From NCBI GenBank assembly GCA_031254295.1, contig JAIRUS010000099.1:1-61689 (forward strand): 61,689 bases of DNA, written 5' to 3'. The notes beneath the pieces were generated by a model. The model worked only from the letters and a program-made list of their open reading frames with translations, made no database searches and was not told where the DNA came from. This document shows positions 17,302-25,364 of the stretch, piece after piece. The stretch's first letter is position 1. Every line of letters starts with the position of its first letter. This DNA comes from Streptococcaceae bacterium. GTDB taxonomy: Bacteria > Bacillota > Bacilli > Lactobacillales > Streptococcaceae. A program made the translations under genes and the position numbers.

Positions 17302-18737
17302 TTTACGATAGTGGCGACTCAGATATACTCATTCAAGCGATGACGACTAATCTGAATAGTGCCAAAGCAATTTTTAATCGCTTGTGTCGGGGCAGTGTCC
17401 ACTTGATAGAGGTCATCAACTCAGGTGTTCTTTCAGGTGCTGCCTACACTGCGGGTAAAGAATTATTCGTGACCTATATCAATCCTATGCTTCAAAAGTT
17501 GTCACAAGCTATTAGTGATATTGAATCAGACCTTGAGGCTTACCGCAGTGCTGATAATATGGTACGCCAATATGAAAATCATTTAGATGAAGCTCTGTTA
17601 AAGAAACAGCTTAATGCAACAAAAGAATTGATTCGTCTATTACAACAGAAAATTGATGACGATGAAGACTTGATGAAAAATCTTCAAGCGGCTGCGAGTG
17701 GAGATTTTAGTAAAATTGCAGCAAATATGGCAGAGATACCAGGCTTGCAAGAACAACTTGATAATTTAGAGCAAGTTAAAACGATGTATGAGCAGGAACT
17801 TGTGGCACTTGCAACTTTTGTGAGTAGCACTACACCTCTATTCACAGATAGCTTGCAGGCTTTCAAGTATGCCATGCAGGGTGTGGATATTATCAATCAA
17901 AGCCGAGCAAATTTTGATGGTCAAATTACATTTCCAGCTGGCGCAGATATGAGTTGGTCATCTCATTTGACTGGCGAGAAATTTAGTTCAAAGCTTGATT
18001 TTGATACTACGAATTCTAAACTTAACACAAAAGGAATGAATTCAAAAGAATCTGCGGAATATAAAGACTCAGTAACTACAGTATTGACAAATTTAGAAGA
18101 GCAAGGCTGGAGCTCAGAAGCCCTGAAAGCATATGTGGCCTACATTAACAAGGTGGCTGGTAAATACAAAGGTTTAGATTTAAGCAAATATATGCTTGGG
18201 GTTGTGCCTGCGACGGGTTCAATACTCGGTTTGTTTGACAGTCAAGGAATAAGCAGCGCTGATGATGTTAATACCAAAGTTCTATCTGTTAGTGATATTC
18301 TGAAAGATGCAGCTCCAGGGGAAAAAACAGCAGGAAAAACTGAACAATGGGAAAAATCGGGTTCTTATGAAGAGGCAAAAAATGATTTTGATAGTTTACA
18401 ACCGCAGAATGTAAAACCGTTTACTAATGTTAAGAATGGAATTACTGGAGAGGCGGGTACATTAAGTGATGGTCAATATGTTATTGTAAGGACGGGTAGT
18501 AGTGATACTCGACCAACTTTACAAATACAAAAGGAGGTAGGTGGGAAAGGACAATTTGAAATTCGATATGGGGAGAAAGTTTCTGATAGTTTTGATTTAC
18601 CCAAAACGCCTGAGATACCAGATATATCAGAAGAACCAACTGTCTCAGAAATACCAGCTATACCAGATGAGCCAATTACGCCAGATGAACCAGTTGATCC
18701 AGATATACCATTTGATTATTCCCTTAATCAGGAATAA
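17295..18737 (+). CDS. LXG-domain polymorphic toxin (type VII secretion effector)
   Basis: This 480-residue protein overlaps the preceding gene by 7 bases. The N-terminal 200 residues form an LXG-like helical domain, with the signature region NSGVLSGAAYTAGKELF and long coiled-coil-like helices. A spacer follows, then a C-terminal domain around residues 345-420 (DFDSLQPQNVKPF, GTLSDGQYVIVRTGSS, RPTLQIQ, FEIRYG). That domain looks like a small beta-rich toxin domain found at the ends of polymorphic toxins; its activity is not known to me. The last 45 residues are a Pro/Glu/Ile-rich tail. No T7SS core genes are in the window, so the module would rely on machinery elsewhere. Confidence 0.78.
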   Translation: MVVYDSGDSDILIQAMTTNLNSAKAIFNRLCRGSVHLIEVINSGVLSGAAYTAGKELFVTYINPMLQKLSQAISDIESDLEAYRSADNMVRQYENHLDEALLKKQLNATKELIRLLQQKIDDDEDLMKNLQAAASGDFSKIAANMAEIPGLQEQLDNLEQVKTMYEQELVALATFVSSTTPLFTDSLQAFKYAMQGVDIINQSRANFDGQITFPAGADMSWSSHLTGEKFSSKLDFDTTNSKLNTKGMNSKESAEYKDSVTTVLTNLEEQGWSSEALKAYVAYINKVAGKYKGLDLSKYMLGVVPATGSILGLFDSQGISSADDVNTKVLSVSDILKDAAPGEKTAGKTEQWEKSGSYEEAKNDFDSLQPQNVKPFTNVKNGITGEAGTLSDGQYVIVRTGSSDTRPTLQIQKEVGGKGQFEIRYGEKVSDSFDLPKTPEIPDISEEPTVSEIPAIPDEPITPDEPVDPDIPFDYSLNQE

Positions 18738-18761
18738 GCATAATAGAATTGGAGACATAGA

Positions 18762-19283
18762 ATGAAAGACGAAGAAGTAAACTGGGAAAAGTGGGAGCCC
18801 ACAGCTATTCCAGATGATGGAGGTAGATATATTATAAAAAGTTATCATTTTACTGGTGATGGAAAAGATAAAATCATTTTGGAAAATGAAAAATATCAAG
18901 TTGAAATTTTATTTAATGATTATACTTTAGCCACAAGAATTACAGAAGATGGTGATAGATTCATGGGGGGAGATCAGCCGTTAGCCATTGGAAAAAGCGA
19001 GTTTATTTTTAAAGGAAAAAATTCGGAGTTTGCACGTTGGTTTGTTTCAGAAGGCGTTGCTTGGAGTGTAGAAAATCTTGTACATTTTTGTATTACTGAC
19101 ACTTATGTTATTCTTGATATTTTAGATTCAAAAGATAATGTTCCAACAATCACGATTACAAAAATTGAAGATAATAAGAAATTATTAGGAAGTTCTGATA
19201 AAATGGAATTTTCCAAAGCTGACTTTGAAGAATTTCAAGACTGGAAAGCAGAAAGAGATAAAGCTGCAGAGTGTGGATTTTGA
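18762..19283 (+). CDS. Probable immunity protein for the LXG toxin
   Basis: This acidic 173-residue soluble protein has no signal peptide and lies 24 bases after the toxin gene. The sequence is beta-rich in the middle (DKIILENEKYQVEILFNDYTL) with a charged helical end (FSKADFEEFQDWKAERDKA). I do not recognise the family. The call rests on position and size, which are typical of immunity genes. The ATG follows TTGGAGACATAGA. Base composition is more AT-rich than the housekeeping genes, consistent with horizontal transfer. Confidence 0.6.
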   Translation: MKDEEVNWEKWEPTAIPDDGGRYIIKSYHFTGDGKDKIILENEKYQVEILFNDYTLATRITEDGDRFMGGDQPLAIGKSEFIFKGKNSEFARWFVSEGVAWSVENLVHFCITDTYVILDILDSKDNVPTITITKIEDNKKLLGSSDKMEFSKADFEEFQDWKAERDKAAECGF

Positions 19284-19310
19284 AAAATACAATATTAGAG
19301 TAAACTGATT

Positions 19311-19348
19311 AAAAAAGGGATTATCCAAAGCTGGGTAGTCACTTTTTC
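19311..19348 (+). terminator. Terminator of the LXG operon
   Basis: AAGGGATTATCCA pairs with TGGGTAGTCACTT (G-T pairs, one mismatch), followed by TTTTTC. Confidence 0.7.
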
Positions 19349-19727
19349 TTGTTATCTTTTTTGAGCTCCTCCAGAGGACTTTTAAACTCATGTGCTTGGA
19401 TAAAATTTCCGCCAAGATGAGAAAGTTGTTTCTCCCTGTACACTCTGGATTGAATTATCAGTCCCCAAGAGATTTTGAAAGGATAATTTTTTAATTTCTC
19501 TTAACCTATAGTTTAGTTTTTAGTGGACTTTCTATAAAATTATATACTTTACTGTCTATGATTCTAGGATAACATCATACCCTCAGTGAGGAGATAGAAA
19601 TAGGAGCTAGATTCCAAAATGGAAAGCTGGAAATCTAGGGGATTCGTGGAGTATAGAGGAGCAAACAGGAAATAGGGACTTGTGTTATAATAAGAAAATA
19701 GTTATATATTTTAGAATCGGAGTAGGT
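19349..19727. other. Gap before glmU
   Basis: No gene is visible. It contains a hairpin AGATTCCA ... TGGAAATCT (about 19610-19638) and the glmU promoter near its right end. The rest is AT-rich sequence without clear structure. Confidence 0.45.
19683..19691 (+). promoter_or_regulatory. Extended -10 promoter of glmU
   Basis: TGT-TATAAT, 36 bases before the chosen glmU start. Confidence 0.6.
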
Positions 19728-21101
19728 ATGAAGAAATTTGCAATTATTTTAGCGGCTGGACAAGGCACGCGTATGAAGTCGGATTTACCAAAAGTTTTGC
19801 ATAAGTTGGCAGATAAGCCAATGGTAAGTCATGTCCTAGATAATTTCAAAAAGTTATCACTTGATGAAACTTTTGTGGTGGTAGGTTTTGGATCTGATAA
19901 GGTCATTGAAGCATTACCAGAAGATGTTCGTTATGTTGAACAACTTGAGCAAAATGGGACTGGGCATGCAGTGGGTATGGTACGTCCCTTGCTTGGTACC
20001 GTAGAAGGTATGACAATCGTAGCTTATGGAGACATGCCGCTGATTACAGCAGAATCTTTACAGAAGCTGATGGATTTTCATGAGGAATCAGCTTCTACAG
20101 CGACTGTTCTAACAGGTATTGCGACAAATCCGTTTGGCTATGGCCGTATTATCCGTGAAAATGGCGAAGTGACAAAGATTGTTGAGCAGAAGGATGCAAC
20201 GGATGATGAGAAGGCAGTCACAGAAGTGAATACAGGTATTTACGTCTTTGATAACCGTAAAATGTTTATGGCCTTGTCGCAGCTTAAAACAGACAATGCT
20301 CAAGGTGAACTCTACTTGACAGACGTTGTTGAAATCTTAAAAAATGCTGGTGATAAAGTTTCTGCTTATACTTTAGAAAATTTTGATGAGAGCCTTGGGA
20401 TCAATGACCGTGTTCAATTGGCACAGGCAGAGAAAACCTTGCGAGCTCGGATTAATTTGACGCATATGTTAAATGGCGTAAGCTTGATCAATCCTGAAAC
20501 AACCTATATTGGTGCAGACGTCGTGATTGGCACTGACACTGTAATTGAAGGCAATGTCACAATCAAGGGGAAAACTACAATTGGGCGCAAATGTCTGATT
20601 ACAAATGGTTCACGTATTGAAAATTCAATGATTCATGGTCGCGTAACGATTAATAACTCGACAGTTGAAGGAAGCACGATGGAGCTTGATTCAAACTGTG
20701 GTCCCTATGCTCATCTGCGTCCTGGGACAGTCCTTCATGAAGATGTACATATTGGTAACTTTGTCGAGGTGAAAGCCTCAAGCCTTGGGCGTGGGACTAA
20801 AGCAGGTCATCTGACTTATCTTGGTAACACAGTGGTTGGAGAAAAAGTCAACTTTGGTGCTGGTACCATTACGGCAAACTTTGACGGAAAAAATAAATTC
20901 CAAACGGAAATTGAAGATTTTGCCTTTATTGGATCAAACTCAACTATTATTGCGCCTGTACATATTGGTAGAAATGCAGTCACAGCAGGTGGCTCTACAA
21001 TTACGAAGAATGTTGCAGATGACAGTGTGGCGATTGCGCGTGGCCGTCAAGTAGATAAGATTGGGCTTGCAAAAAAGATGCCACATTATCGTGGTGAGTG
21101 A
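19728..21101 (+). CDS. glmU: Bifunctional GlcNAc-1-P uridyltransferase / GlcN-1-P acetyltransferase
   Basis: Makes UDP-GlcNAc for peptidoglycan and surface glycans. The start was moved to the ATG at 19728 (MKKFAIILAAGQGTRM), preceded by CGGAGTAGG; the upstream 16 codons overlap the promoter. The protein has 457 residues. The N-terminal pyrophosphorylase domain carries LAAGQGTRMKS, YGDMPLI and TEVNTGIYVF. The C-terminal half is a left-handed beta-helix with hexapeptide repeats (IGADVVIGTDTVIEGNVTI) and the GAGTITANFDG acetyltransferase region. First gene of the block glmU-nudF-macP, conserved in streptococci. Confidence 0.96.
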   Translation: MKKFAIILAAGQGTRMKSDLPKVLHKLADKPMVSHVLDNFKKLSLDETFVVVGFGSDKVIEALPEDVRYVEQLEQNGTGHAVGMVRPLLGTVEGMTIVAYGDMPLITAESLQKLMDFHEESASTATVLTGIATNPFGYGRIIRENGEVTKIVEQKDATDDEKAVTEVNTGIYVFDNRKMFMALSQLKTDNAQGELYLTDVVEILKNAGDKVSAYTLENFDESLGINDRVQLAQAEKTLRARINLTHMLNGVSLINPETTYIGADVVIGTDTVIEGNVTIKGKTTIGRKCLITNGSRIENSMIHGRVTINNSTVEGSTMELDSNCGPYAHLRPGTVLHEDVHIGNFVEVKASSLGRGTKAGHLTYLGNTVVGEKVNFGAGTITANFDGKNKFQTEIEDFAFIGSNSTIIAPVHIGRNAVTAGGSTITKNVADDSVAIARGRQVDKIGLAKKMPHYRGE

Positions 21102-21195
21102 TAGAGTAGAAATAGTAGAATAATATCAATATTTAAAATGAAATGATAGGAAAATTTTGATTTATTTTCAAAATTTTCTTTTTTAGAGGATAAAC

Positions 21196-21753
21196 ATGGA
21201 CTTCACAGAAAAAACAGTTTCAACAAAAGAAATTTTTAAAGGCCGAATCATTGAGGTAAAAGTCGATGAGGTCGAGCTTCCAAATGGGCTAGGTCGCCAA
21301 GAGCGCGAATTAGTCTTCCATCCAGGCGGTGTTTCGGTGCTTGCAATTACAGACGATGAAAAAGTAATCCTTGAACGTCAGTTTCGTAAGCCTCTAGATA
21401 AGGTGATTTATGAAATTCCAGCCGGAAAATTAGAGAAAGGAGAACGTTCAAATCTTGAAGCTGCGATTTTACGTGAGCTAGAGGAAGAAACAGGCTATAC
21501 AGCGGCCAAAATAGTCAAAGTAGCAGAGTTTTATGTTTCGCCTGGATTTTGTAATGAAATCAATATCCTTTTTGAAGCAAAAAAATTAACAAAAGTTCCA
21601 AATCCCAAACCAGCTGACTATGGAGAACTGATTGAAGTTGGAGAATACAGTTTTGAAGAAGTTCAAGCGTTGATAAAGGCTGGAGAGATTCAAGATGCGA
21701 AGACTTTAATTGCGCTTCAACATTGGGAATTAACTCGTTTAAGAAATAAATAA
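21196..21753 (+). CDS. nudF: Nudix hydrolase, ADP-ribose pyrophosphatase type
   Basis: This 185-residue enzyme hydrolyses ADP-ribose-like nucleoside diphosphates. The Nudix box is visible as GKLEKGERSNLEAAILRELEEETGY with its conserved Gly, Glu and REL..E.GY residues, preceded by EIPA, the mark of the ADPRase subgroup. The start follows TTAGAGGATAAAC. The gene lies between glmU and macP as in streptococci. Confidence 0.92.
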   Translation: MDFTEKTVSTKEIFKGRIIEVKVDEVELPNGLGRQERELVFHPGGVSVLAITDDEKVILERQFRKPLDKVIYEIPAGKLEKGERSNLEAAILRELEEETGYTAAKIVKVAEFYVSPGFCNEINILFEAKKLTKVPNPKPADYGELIEVGEYSFEEVQALIKAGEIQDAKTLIALQHWELTRLRNK

Positions 21754-21754
21754 T

Positions 21755-22039
21755 ATGGCAAAAAAACCACTTTTAACAGATGACATTGTTGATCAGGCAC
21801 GTTTAAAGCGTGCCCGACTTGAAGAAGACATTCGTCGAGGGCTAGAAGAAGACACAGAGCTTGCACGCAAATATGATGAGGAAGAAAAGCGCTTGCAAAA
21901 GCACGCTATTTACAAGAGCCGACGGATTGAAAATGCAAAGACCCAGCAACGCGGCCGACATTTACTCAGGTATCTATTTATCCTCTGGGCTATATTGATT
22001 GGGATGATTGCTTGGATTATTTTTAGCCCTTGGTCATAA
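21755..22039 (+). CDS. macP: MacP-like membrane-anchored cofactor of a class A penicillin-binding protein
   Basis: This 94-residue protein has a charged cytoplasmic N-terminus (KKPLLTDDIVDQARL) and the conserved segment YKSRRIENAKTQQRGRH. One C-terminal membrane span follows (LLRYLFILWAILIGMIAWIIF). This architecture and its place directly after nudF match pneumococcal MacP, which activates PBP2a. It starts one base after the nudF stop and has little ribosome binding site of its own, so it is probably translationally coupled. Assignment is by synteny plus motif. Confidence 0.75.
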   Translation: MAKKPLLTDDIVDQARLKRARLEEDIRRGLEEDTELARKYDEEEKRLQKHAIYKSRRIENAKTQQRGRHLLRYLFILWAILIGMIAWIIFSPWS

Positions 22040-22058
22040 AATCCTAAAAAGGAGACAT

Positions 22059-22382
22059 ATGGATCAACTAAATGTAAAAATTGATCGCCCAGTTGGCTTT
22101 AGCCATCACGGAACAGTATATCCAGTCAATTATGGTTTTGTTCCAGATGTAATTGGTGGCGATGGCGAAGAGCAGGATGTATATGTACTATCAGATTTGC
22201 CAGAAAATCAACAAGCTCTTGAAACATTTACTGGAAAGCTAATTGCGATTATTCATCGTGCAGATGACGTGGAAAGTAAATGGGTAGTGACCTCTGAAAA
22301 AGAAAGCTTTAGTGCAGAGGAAATTATGAAGCGCGTGAAGTTCATGGAGCGATATTTTGATAGCAGTATAGAGATGCTCTAG
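22059..22382 (+). CDS. Small inorganic-pyrophosphatase-like protein
   Basis: The start was moved to the ATG at 22059 (MDQLNVKIDRPVGF) behind AAAAGGAGACAT, giving 107 residues. The N-terminal half resembles soluble family I pyrophosphatase: HHGTVYPVNYGFVPDVIGGDGEEQDVYVL, including the metal-binding Asp residues of the GDGEEQDV segment. It is much shorter than the usual 170-180 residues, but comparable short forms exist in lactic acid bacteria. Whether it hydrolyses pyrophosphate is uncertain. It lies 20 bases after macP. Confidence 0.7.
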   Translation: MDQLNVKIDRPVGFSHHGTVYPVNYGFVPDVIGGDGEEQDVYVLSDLPENQQALETFTGKLIAIIHRADDVESKWVVTSEKESFSAEEIMKRVKFMERYFDSSIEML

Positions 22383-22468
22383 AAAATAAGGATACTCTGT
22401 TTTCCCCTTTATGTCCATTGCTAGAGAAGCAAGGATGTTTTATAAAACAATAGAAAGTAATTTATCTT

Positions 22469-23149
22469 ATGAAAATCGGAATAATTTGTGCACTGGACGA
22501 AGAACTCAAAGTCCTTATAGAAAATCTTGACAACGCAGGCGAACAGACACGTTTTGGCTATATTTTTCATACAGGATTTATTGGCAGGCATGAACTAGTG
22601 CTTATGCGCTCAGGTATTGGTAAGGTCATGAGTGCGATTGCAGTTTCTCTATTGGCAGAGATTTTTGAAGTTGATGCCATCATAAACTCTGGGTCAGCTG
22701 GCGCACTAGATGCTTCGCTTCAGATTGGAGATGTAGTCATTGCAGACCGTTTGGCCTATCATGATGTAGATGTTACGGCTTTTGGCTATCAATTTGGGCA
22801 GATGGCACAACAGCCCTTGTATTATGAATCAAGCAAGTATTTTATCTCTGAGTTAAAAAAAGTTATATCAGAGCCGAAAATTGGCCTCGTTACAAGCTCA
22901 GATAGTTTTATTGCAGATGAGCGCAAGATTGCCGAGATTAAGTCGCACTTTCCAGATGTTTTGGCTGTAGAAATGGAGGGTGCGTCAATTGCCCAAGCCG
23001 CCACAGCTCTAAAAAAACCTTTTGTGATTATTCGCGCAATTTCTGATACTGCGCAGCACGACGCGAATATCAAATTTGATGAATTTATTGTCGAAGCAGG
23101 TCGCCGGTCAGCTGAGGCATTGGTGAAACTTTTAGAAAATATGATTTAA
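22469..23149 (+). CDS. mtnN: 5'-methylthioadenosine / S-adenosylhomocysteine nucleosidase
   Basis: Cleaves MTA and SAH to adenine plus the thioribose, part of methyl-cycle recycling and AI-2 precursor formation. The 226-residue protein begins MKIGIICALDEELKVLI and contains MRSGIGKV, NSGSAGAL, the VEMEGASIAQAA motif (catalytic Glu) and IRAISDTA with the catalytic Asp. Length is normal. The ATG has only a weak upstream purine run (GAAAGTAA). Confidence 0.95.
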   Translation: MKIGIICALDEELKVLIENLDNAGEQTRFGYIFHTGFIGRHELVLMRSGIGKVMSAIAVSLLAEIFEVDAIINSGSAGALDASLQIGDVVIADRLAYHDVDVTAFGYQFGQMAQQPLYYESSKYFISELKKVISEPKIGLVTSSDSFIADERKIAEIKSHFPDVLAVEMEGASIAQAATALKKPFVIIRAISDTAQHDANIKFDEFIVEAGRRSAEALVKLLENMI

Positions 23150-23279
23150 AACTTTGAAGCTTTTAGTTTTCTTCTCACCTGACGTACAATGTTGGCTCAG
23201 AACAGAAGATTAAGAGTTTTTCAGTTGCAACTTTGTAGCGAATTAGCTTTTGTTTTAGAAAATTTTCTGAAAATTACGT

Positions 23280-23285
23280 TATAAT
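23280..23285 (+). promoter_or_regulatory. -10 element of pepC
   Basis: TATAAT 31 bases before the start codon. The -35 region is not clear. Confidence 0.5.
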
Positions 23286-23316
23286 ATTAACAATACAAAT
23301 ATAGAAAGAAGTTAAA

Positions 23317-24633
23317 ATGACAGAATTAGAAAATGATTTTACTCAATCACTTTACGATAACTTTGCAGCAAATCCAAAATATCGTGCGGTTGAAAATGCT
23401 ATTACGAAGAATGGTTTGTTGAACGCTTTAGAGCGCCGATCTTCACATGCAGAGAACATTCCAGAGTTTTCTATTGATCTTACGAAAGATCCAGTATCCA
23501 ATCAGAAGCAATCAGGACGTTGTTGGATGTTTGCCGCCTTGAATACTTTCCGTCATAAGATGATCAAAGGGCTGAATCTTGGGGATTTTGAGCTTTCACA
23601 GTCTTATACATTCTTCTGGGACAAGTATGAAAAGTCAAATTGGTTTTTTGAAATGCTGATTTCAAATCCAGATATGGACGATCGCAAGCTCAAGTTTCTT
23701 TTGACAACTCCCCAAGGAGATGGCGGACAGTGGGATATGATTGTGGCTATTTTCCAAAAATATGGTGTCGTGCCAAAAGCTATTTATCCTGAATCTGTTG
23801 CCTCATCGGCATCACATGAGCTAGATCAGTATCTTGATAAATTGCTTCGTCAAGGCGCTGAGAAACTTCGTTTGGCTATGAAGAAGTCAGAAGATGTCGA
23901 AGCTTTACGCAAAGAGCTTCTTCAAGAAATCTTTAATTTCCTAGCTGCAACTCTTGGCTTGCCACCACTACAGTTTGACTTTGCTTTCAGAGACAAGGAC
24001 GGTAAGAATTTGACAAAGTTCTCAGGCACAGCAAAAGACTTCTATGAGCAGTTTGTGGGTGTTGATTTGAACGAATATGTTTCTATCATCAACGCACCTA
24101 CGGCAGATAAACCTTACAATACTTCATACACTGTCGAATTTCTCGGCAATGTCGTAGGGGCACGCCCTGTAAGACATTTAAATGTTGAAATGTCTCGCTT
24201 CAAAGAACTGGCTATTTCGCAAATGCAACAAGGAGAATCTGTTTGGTTCGGCTGTGATGTTGGCCAAGTCTCAAATCGCAAAGATGGACTTCTTACACTT
24301 GATGCCTACGACTTTGACTCAGCTCTTGATATAAGCTTCACTCAGGGTAAAGCGGCAAGACTTGACTATGCTGAGAGTCTGATGACCCATGCGATGGTCT
24401 TGACAGGTGTTGATTTGGACGAAAACGGCAAATCAACAAAATGGAAGGTTGAAAACTCATGGGGCGATGACGTCGGCAAGAAAGGCTATTTTGTAGCTTC
24501 GGACGAGTGGATGGATGAATTTACCTATCAGATCGTTGTACGTAAAGAATTTCTCACGGCTGCAGAGTTAGCTGCCTATGAAGCAGAACCGAAAGTTCTC
24601 CTTCCGTGGGATCCAATGGGGGCACTGGCTTAA
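23317..24633 (+). CDS. pepC: Aminopeptidase C (bleomycin hydrolase family cysteine peptidase)
   Basis: A cytoplasmic broad-specificity aminopeptidase typical of lactic acid bacteria. The 438-residue protein carries the papain-fold catalytic triad: Cys69 in SGRCWMFAALN, His near 358 in MTHAMVLTGV, and Asn near 379 in VENSWG. The N-terminus (LYDNFAANPKYRAVENAITKNG) and the C-terminal blocking arm are present, so the gene looks complete. It has its own promoter. The start follows GAAAGAAG. Confidence 0.96.
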   Translation: MTELENDFTQSLYDNFAANPKYRAVENAITKNGLLNALERRSSHAENIPEFSIDLTKDPVSNQKQSGRCWMFAALNTFRHKMIKGLNLGDFELSQSYTFFWDKYEKSNWFFEMLISNPDMDDRKLKFLLTTPQGDGGQWDMIVAIFQKYGVVPKAIYPESVASSASHELDQYLDKLLRQGAEKLRLAMKKSEDVEALRKELLQEIFNFLAATLGLPPLQFDFAFRDKDGKNLTKFSGTAKDFYEQFVGVDLNEYVSIINAPTADKPYNTSYTVEFLGNVVGARPVRHLNVEMSRFKELAISQMQQGESVWFGCDVGQVSNRKDGLLTLDAYDFDSALDISFTQGKAARLDYAESLMTHAMVLTGVDLDENGKSTKWKVENSWGDDVGKKGYFVASDEWMDEFTYQIVVRKEFLTAAELAAYEAEPKVLLPWDPMGALA

Positions 24634-24675
24634 GTGCTTATCTTATGAAGCAGAGTAGGAAATTTCATGACTATT

Positions 24676-24684
24676 TGCTATAAT
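24676..24684 (+). promoter_or_regulatory. Extended -10 promoter of the candidate antisense RNA
   Basis: TGC-TATAAT. Transcription would start near 24691 and end at the terminator 24764-24792. Confidence 0.55.
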
Positions 24685-24690
24685 ATTTCT

Positions 24691-24790
24691 GTTGAGAAGA
24701 GCACCGAAAAAAGCCTGTGACGTCAATCACAGGCGTGTTCAAAAATTCTCTGCGGAAGGTGGGACGTTAGTCTAAGTGACTAACGTTTTT
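24691..24790 (+). ncRNA. Candidate structured RNA, possible type I antitoxin
   Basis: A roughly 100-nt transcript lies between an extended -10 promoter and an intrinsic terminator, with no plausible ORF. It folds as a long hairpin: GAGAA and GAGCAC on the left pair with GTGTTC and TTCTC on the right, around the inner stem GCCTGTGA/TCACAGGC. It is complementary to the 3' end of the minus-strand transcript that carries the 36-codon ORF, overlapping by about 80 nt. This is the geometry of bsrG/SR4 or txpA/RatA type I units. No known RNA family was recognised. Confidence 0.5.
24707..24734 (-). terminator. Minus-strand terminator of the small ORF transcript
   Basis: On the minus strand GCCTGTGA pairs with TCACAGGC and is followed by TTTTTT. 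Confidence 0.75.
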
Positions 24791-24792
24791 TT
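24764..24792 (+). terminator. Plus-strand terminator of the candidate antisense RNA
   Basis: ACGTTAGTC/GACTAACGT followed by a run of seven T. The 3' end of the minus-strand ORF lies within this stem. Confidence 0.8.
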
Positions 24793-24877
24793 CATGCCAG
24801 ATGCGTCGAACTTCAAGATTAATCTTACTAACCTTGACAAGGTCAAGAAAGATTTGAATGATTTCGAGTATCTCCAT
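24767..24877 (-). CDS. Candidate 36-residue small peptide (possible type I toxin)
   Basis: Too short for the ORF track. It starts with ATG at 24877, has GGAAAGGTG five bases upstream as a ribosome binding site, and ends with TAA at 24767. The peptide begins MEILEIIQIFLDLVKVSKIN and ends RRIWHEKNVSHLD, an amphipathic hydrophobic helix followed by a charged tail. The ribosome binding site (CTGCGGAAAGGTG) is complementary, with one bulge, to CACCTTCCGCAG at the 3' end of the same transcript. Such long-range occlusion is typical of type I toxin mRNAs. I do not recognise the peptide family. Confidence 0.45.
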   Translation of the reverse strand: MEILEIIQIFLDLVKVSKINLEVRRIWHEKNVSHLD

Positions 24878-24994
24878 GCGCACCTTTCCGCAGGGAGCGG
24901 ACGATCCGTCATATTACATAGCTCCCTTACTTTTTTAGAGTTTGGTGAAGTTGCCGCAGAACGGATTTGAACACAGAGTTTTTTTAGACTCTTA

Positions 24995-25000
24995 ATTATA
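24995..25000 (-). promoter_or_regulatory. Possible -10 element for the small peptide transcript
   Basis: TATAAT on the minus strand about 120 bases upstream of the small ORF. No convincing -35 is seen. Confidence 0.35.
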
Positions 25001-25082
25001 TATACGTAAATCCTCTGATTTGTTTCAGTATATTGTAGTTTTTGAATATTTAAGAAGTGCAAACTTCTTTGAATTTGCTACC

Positions 25083-25118
25083 CATTTGCTGTGTATTGCT
25101 AAAGCGATAACGCAAATC
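25083..25118. repeat. Dispersed hairpin repeat with GCTAAAGC apex
   Basis: CATTTGC ... TATTGCTAAAGCGATA ... GCAAAT, matching the inner part of the elements at 14329 and 16080. Confidence 0.55.
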
Positions 25119-25186
25119 ATACGCAAAATCCCCTGATTTGTTTTGTTGGTAGGGAAAAATGTTCGGCATTTAGAGGAGTGTTTTTT

Positions 25187-25237
25187 ATGTCAGAAGTGTC
25201 GGATAGCGTGGATATGGATTTACTTAATAGACTTTGA
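25187..25237 (+). CDS. Possible 16-residue peptide or gene remnant
   Basis: AGAGGAGTG lies seven bases before an ATG that opens a 16-codon frame (MSEVSDSVDMDLLNRL) ending in TGA. The ribosome binding site is good, but the ORF is too short to judge. It may be the start of a decayed gene. Confidence 0.2.
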   Translation: MSEVSDSVDMDLLNRL

Positions 25238-25290
25238 GTTGCTTCAATACTAGATATAGTGCGTCGAGGGAAATAGGTGAGCAGAGTGTC

Positions 25291-25319
25291 TTGACAAAAA
25301 CTTCCTGCTATGTTAATAT
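25291..25319 (+). promoter_or_regulatory. Strong promoter of the surface-protein locus
   Basis: A perfect TTGACA, 17-base spacer, TAATAT with TGT before it (extended -10). It lies 109 bases before the first gene. Confidence 0.75.
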
Positions 25320-25364
25320 TGTGTATTATTTGCGTTAACTAAGTGTAATGTAGTATTATGAGCT

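Larger units (their letters stand above)
24878..25290. other. Rest of the pepC-to-surface-locus gap
   Basis: Contains the leader of the minus-strand small ORF, with a GGGAGC/GCTCCC hairpin. A dispersed hairpin repeat at 25083-25118 has arms CATTTGC/GCAAAT and apex TTGCTAAAGCGA. A very short ORF lies at 25187. Nothing else is supported. Confidence 0.45.

Noticed and set aside
24772-25062. 96-codon minus-strand ORF across the candidate toxin region
   Set aside because: It is in a different frame from the 36-codon ORF, has no good start context, and crosses leader hairpins. The shorter ORF has the better ribosome binding site.
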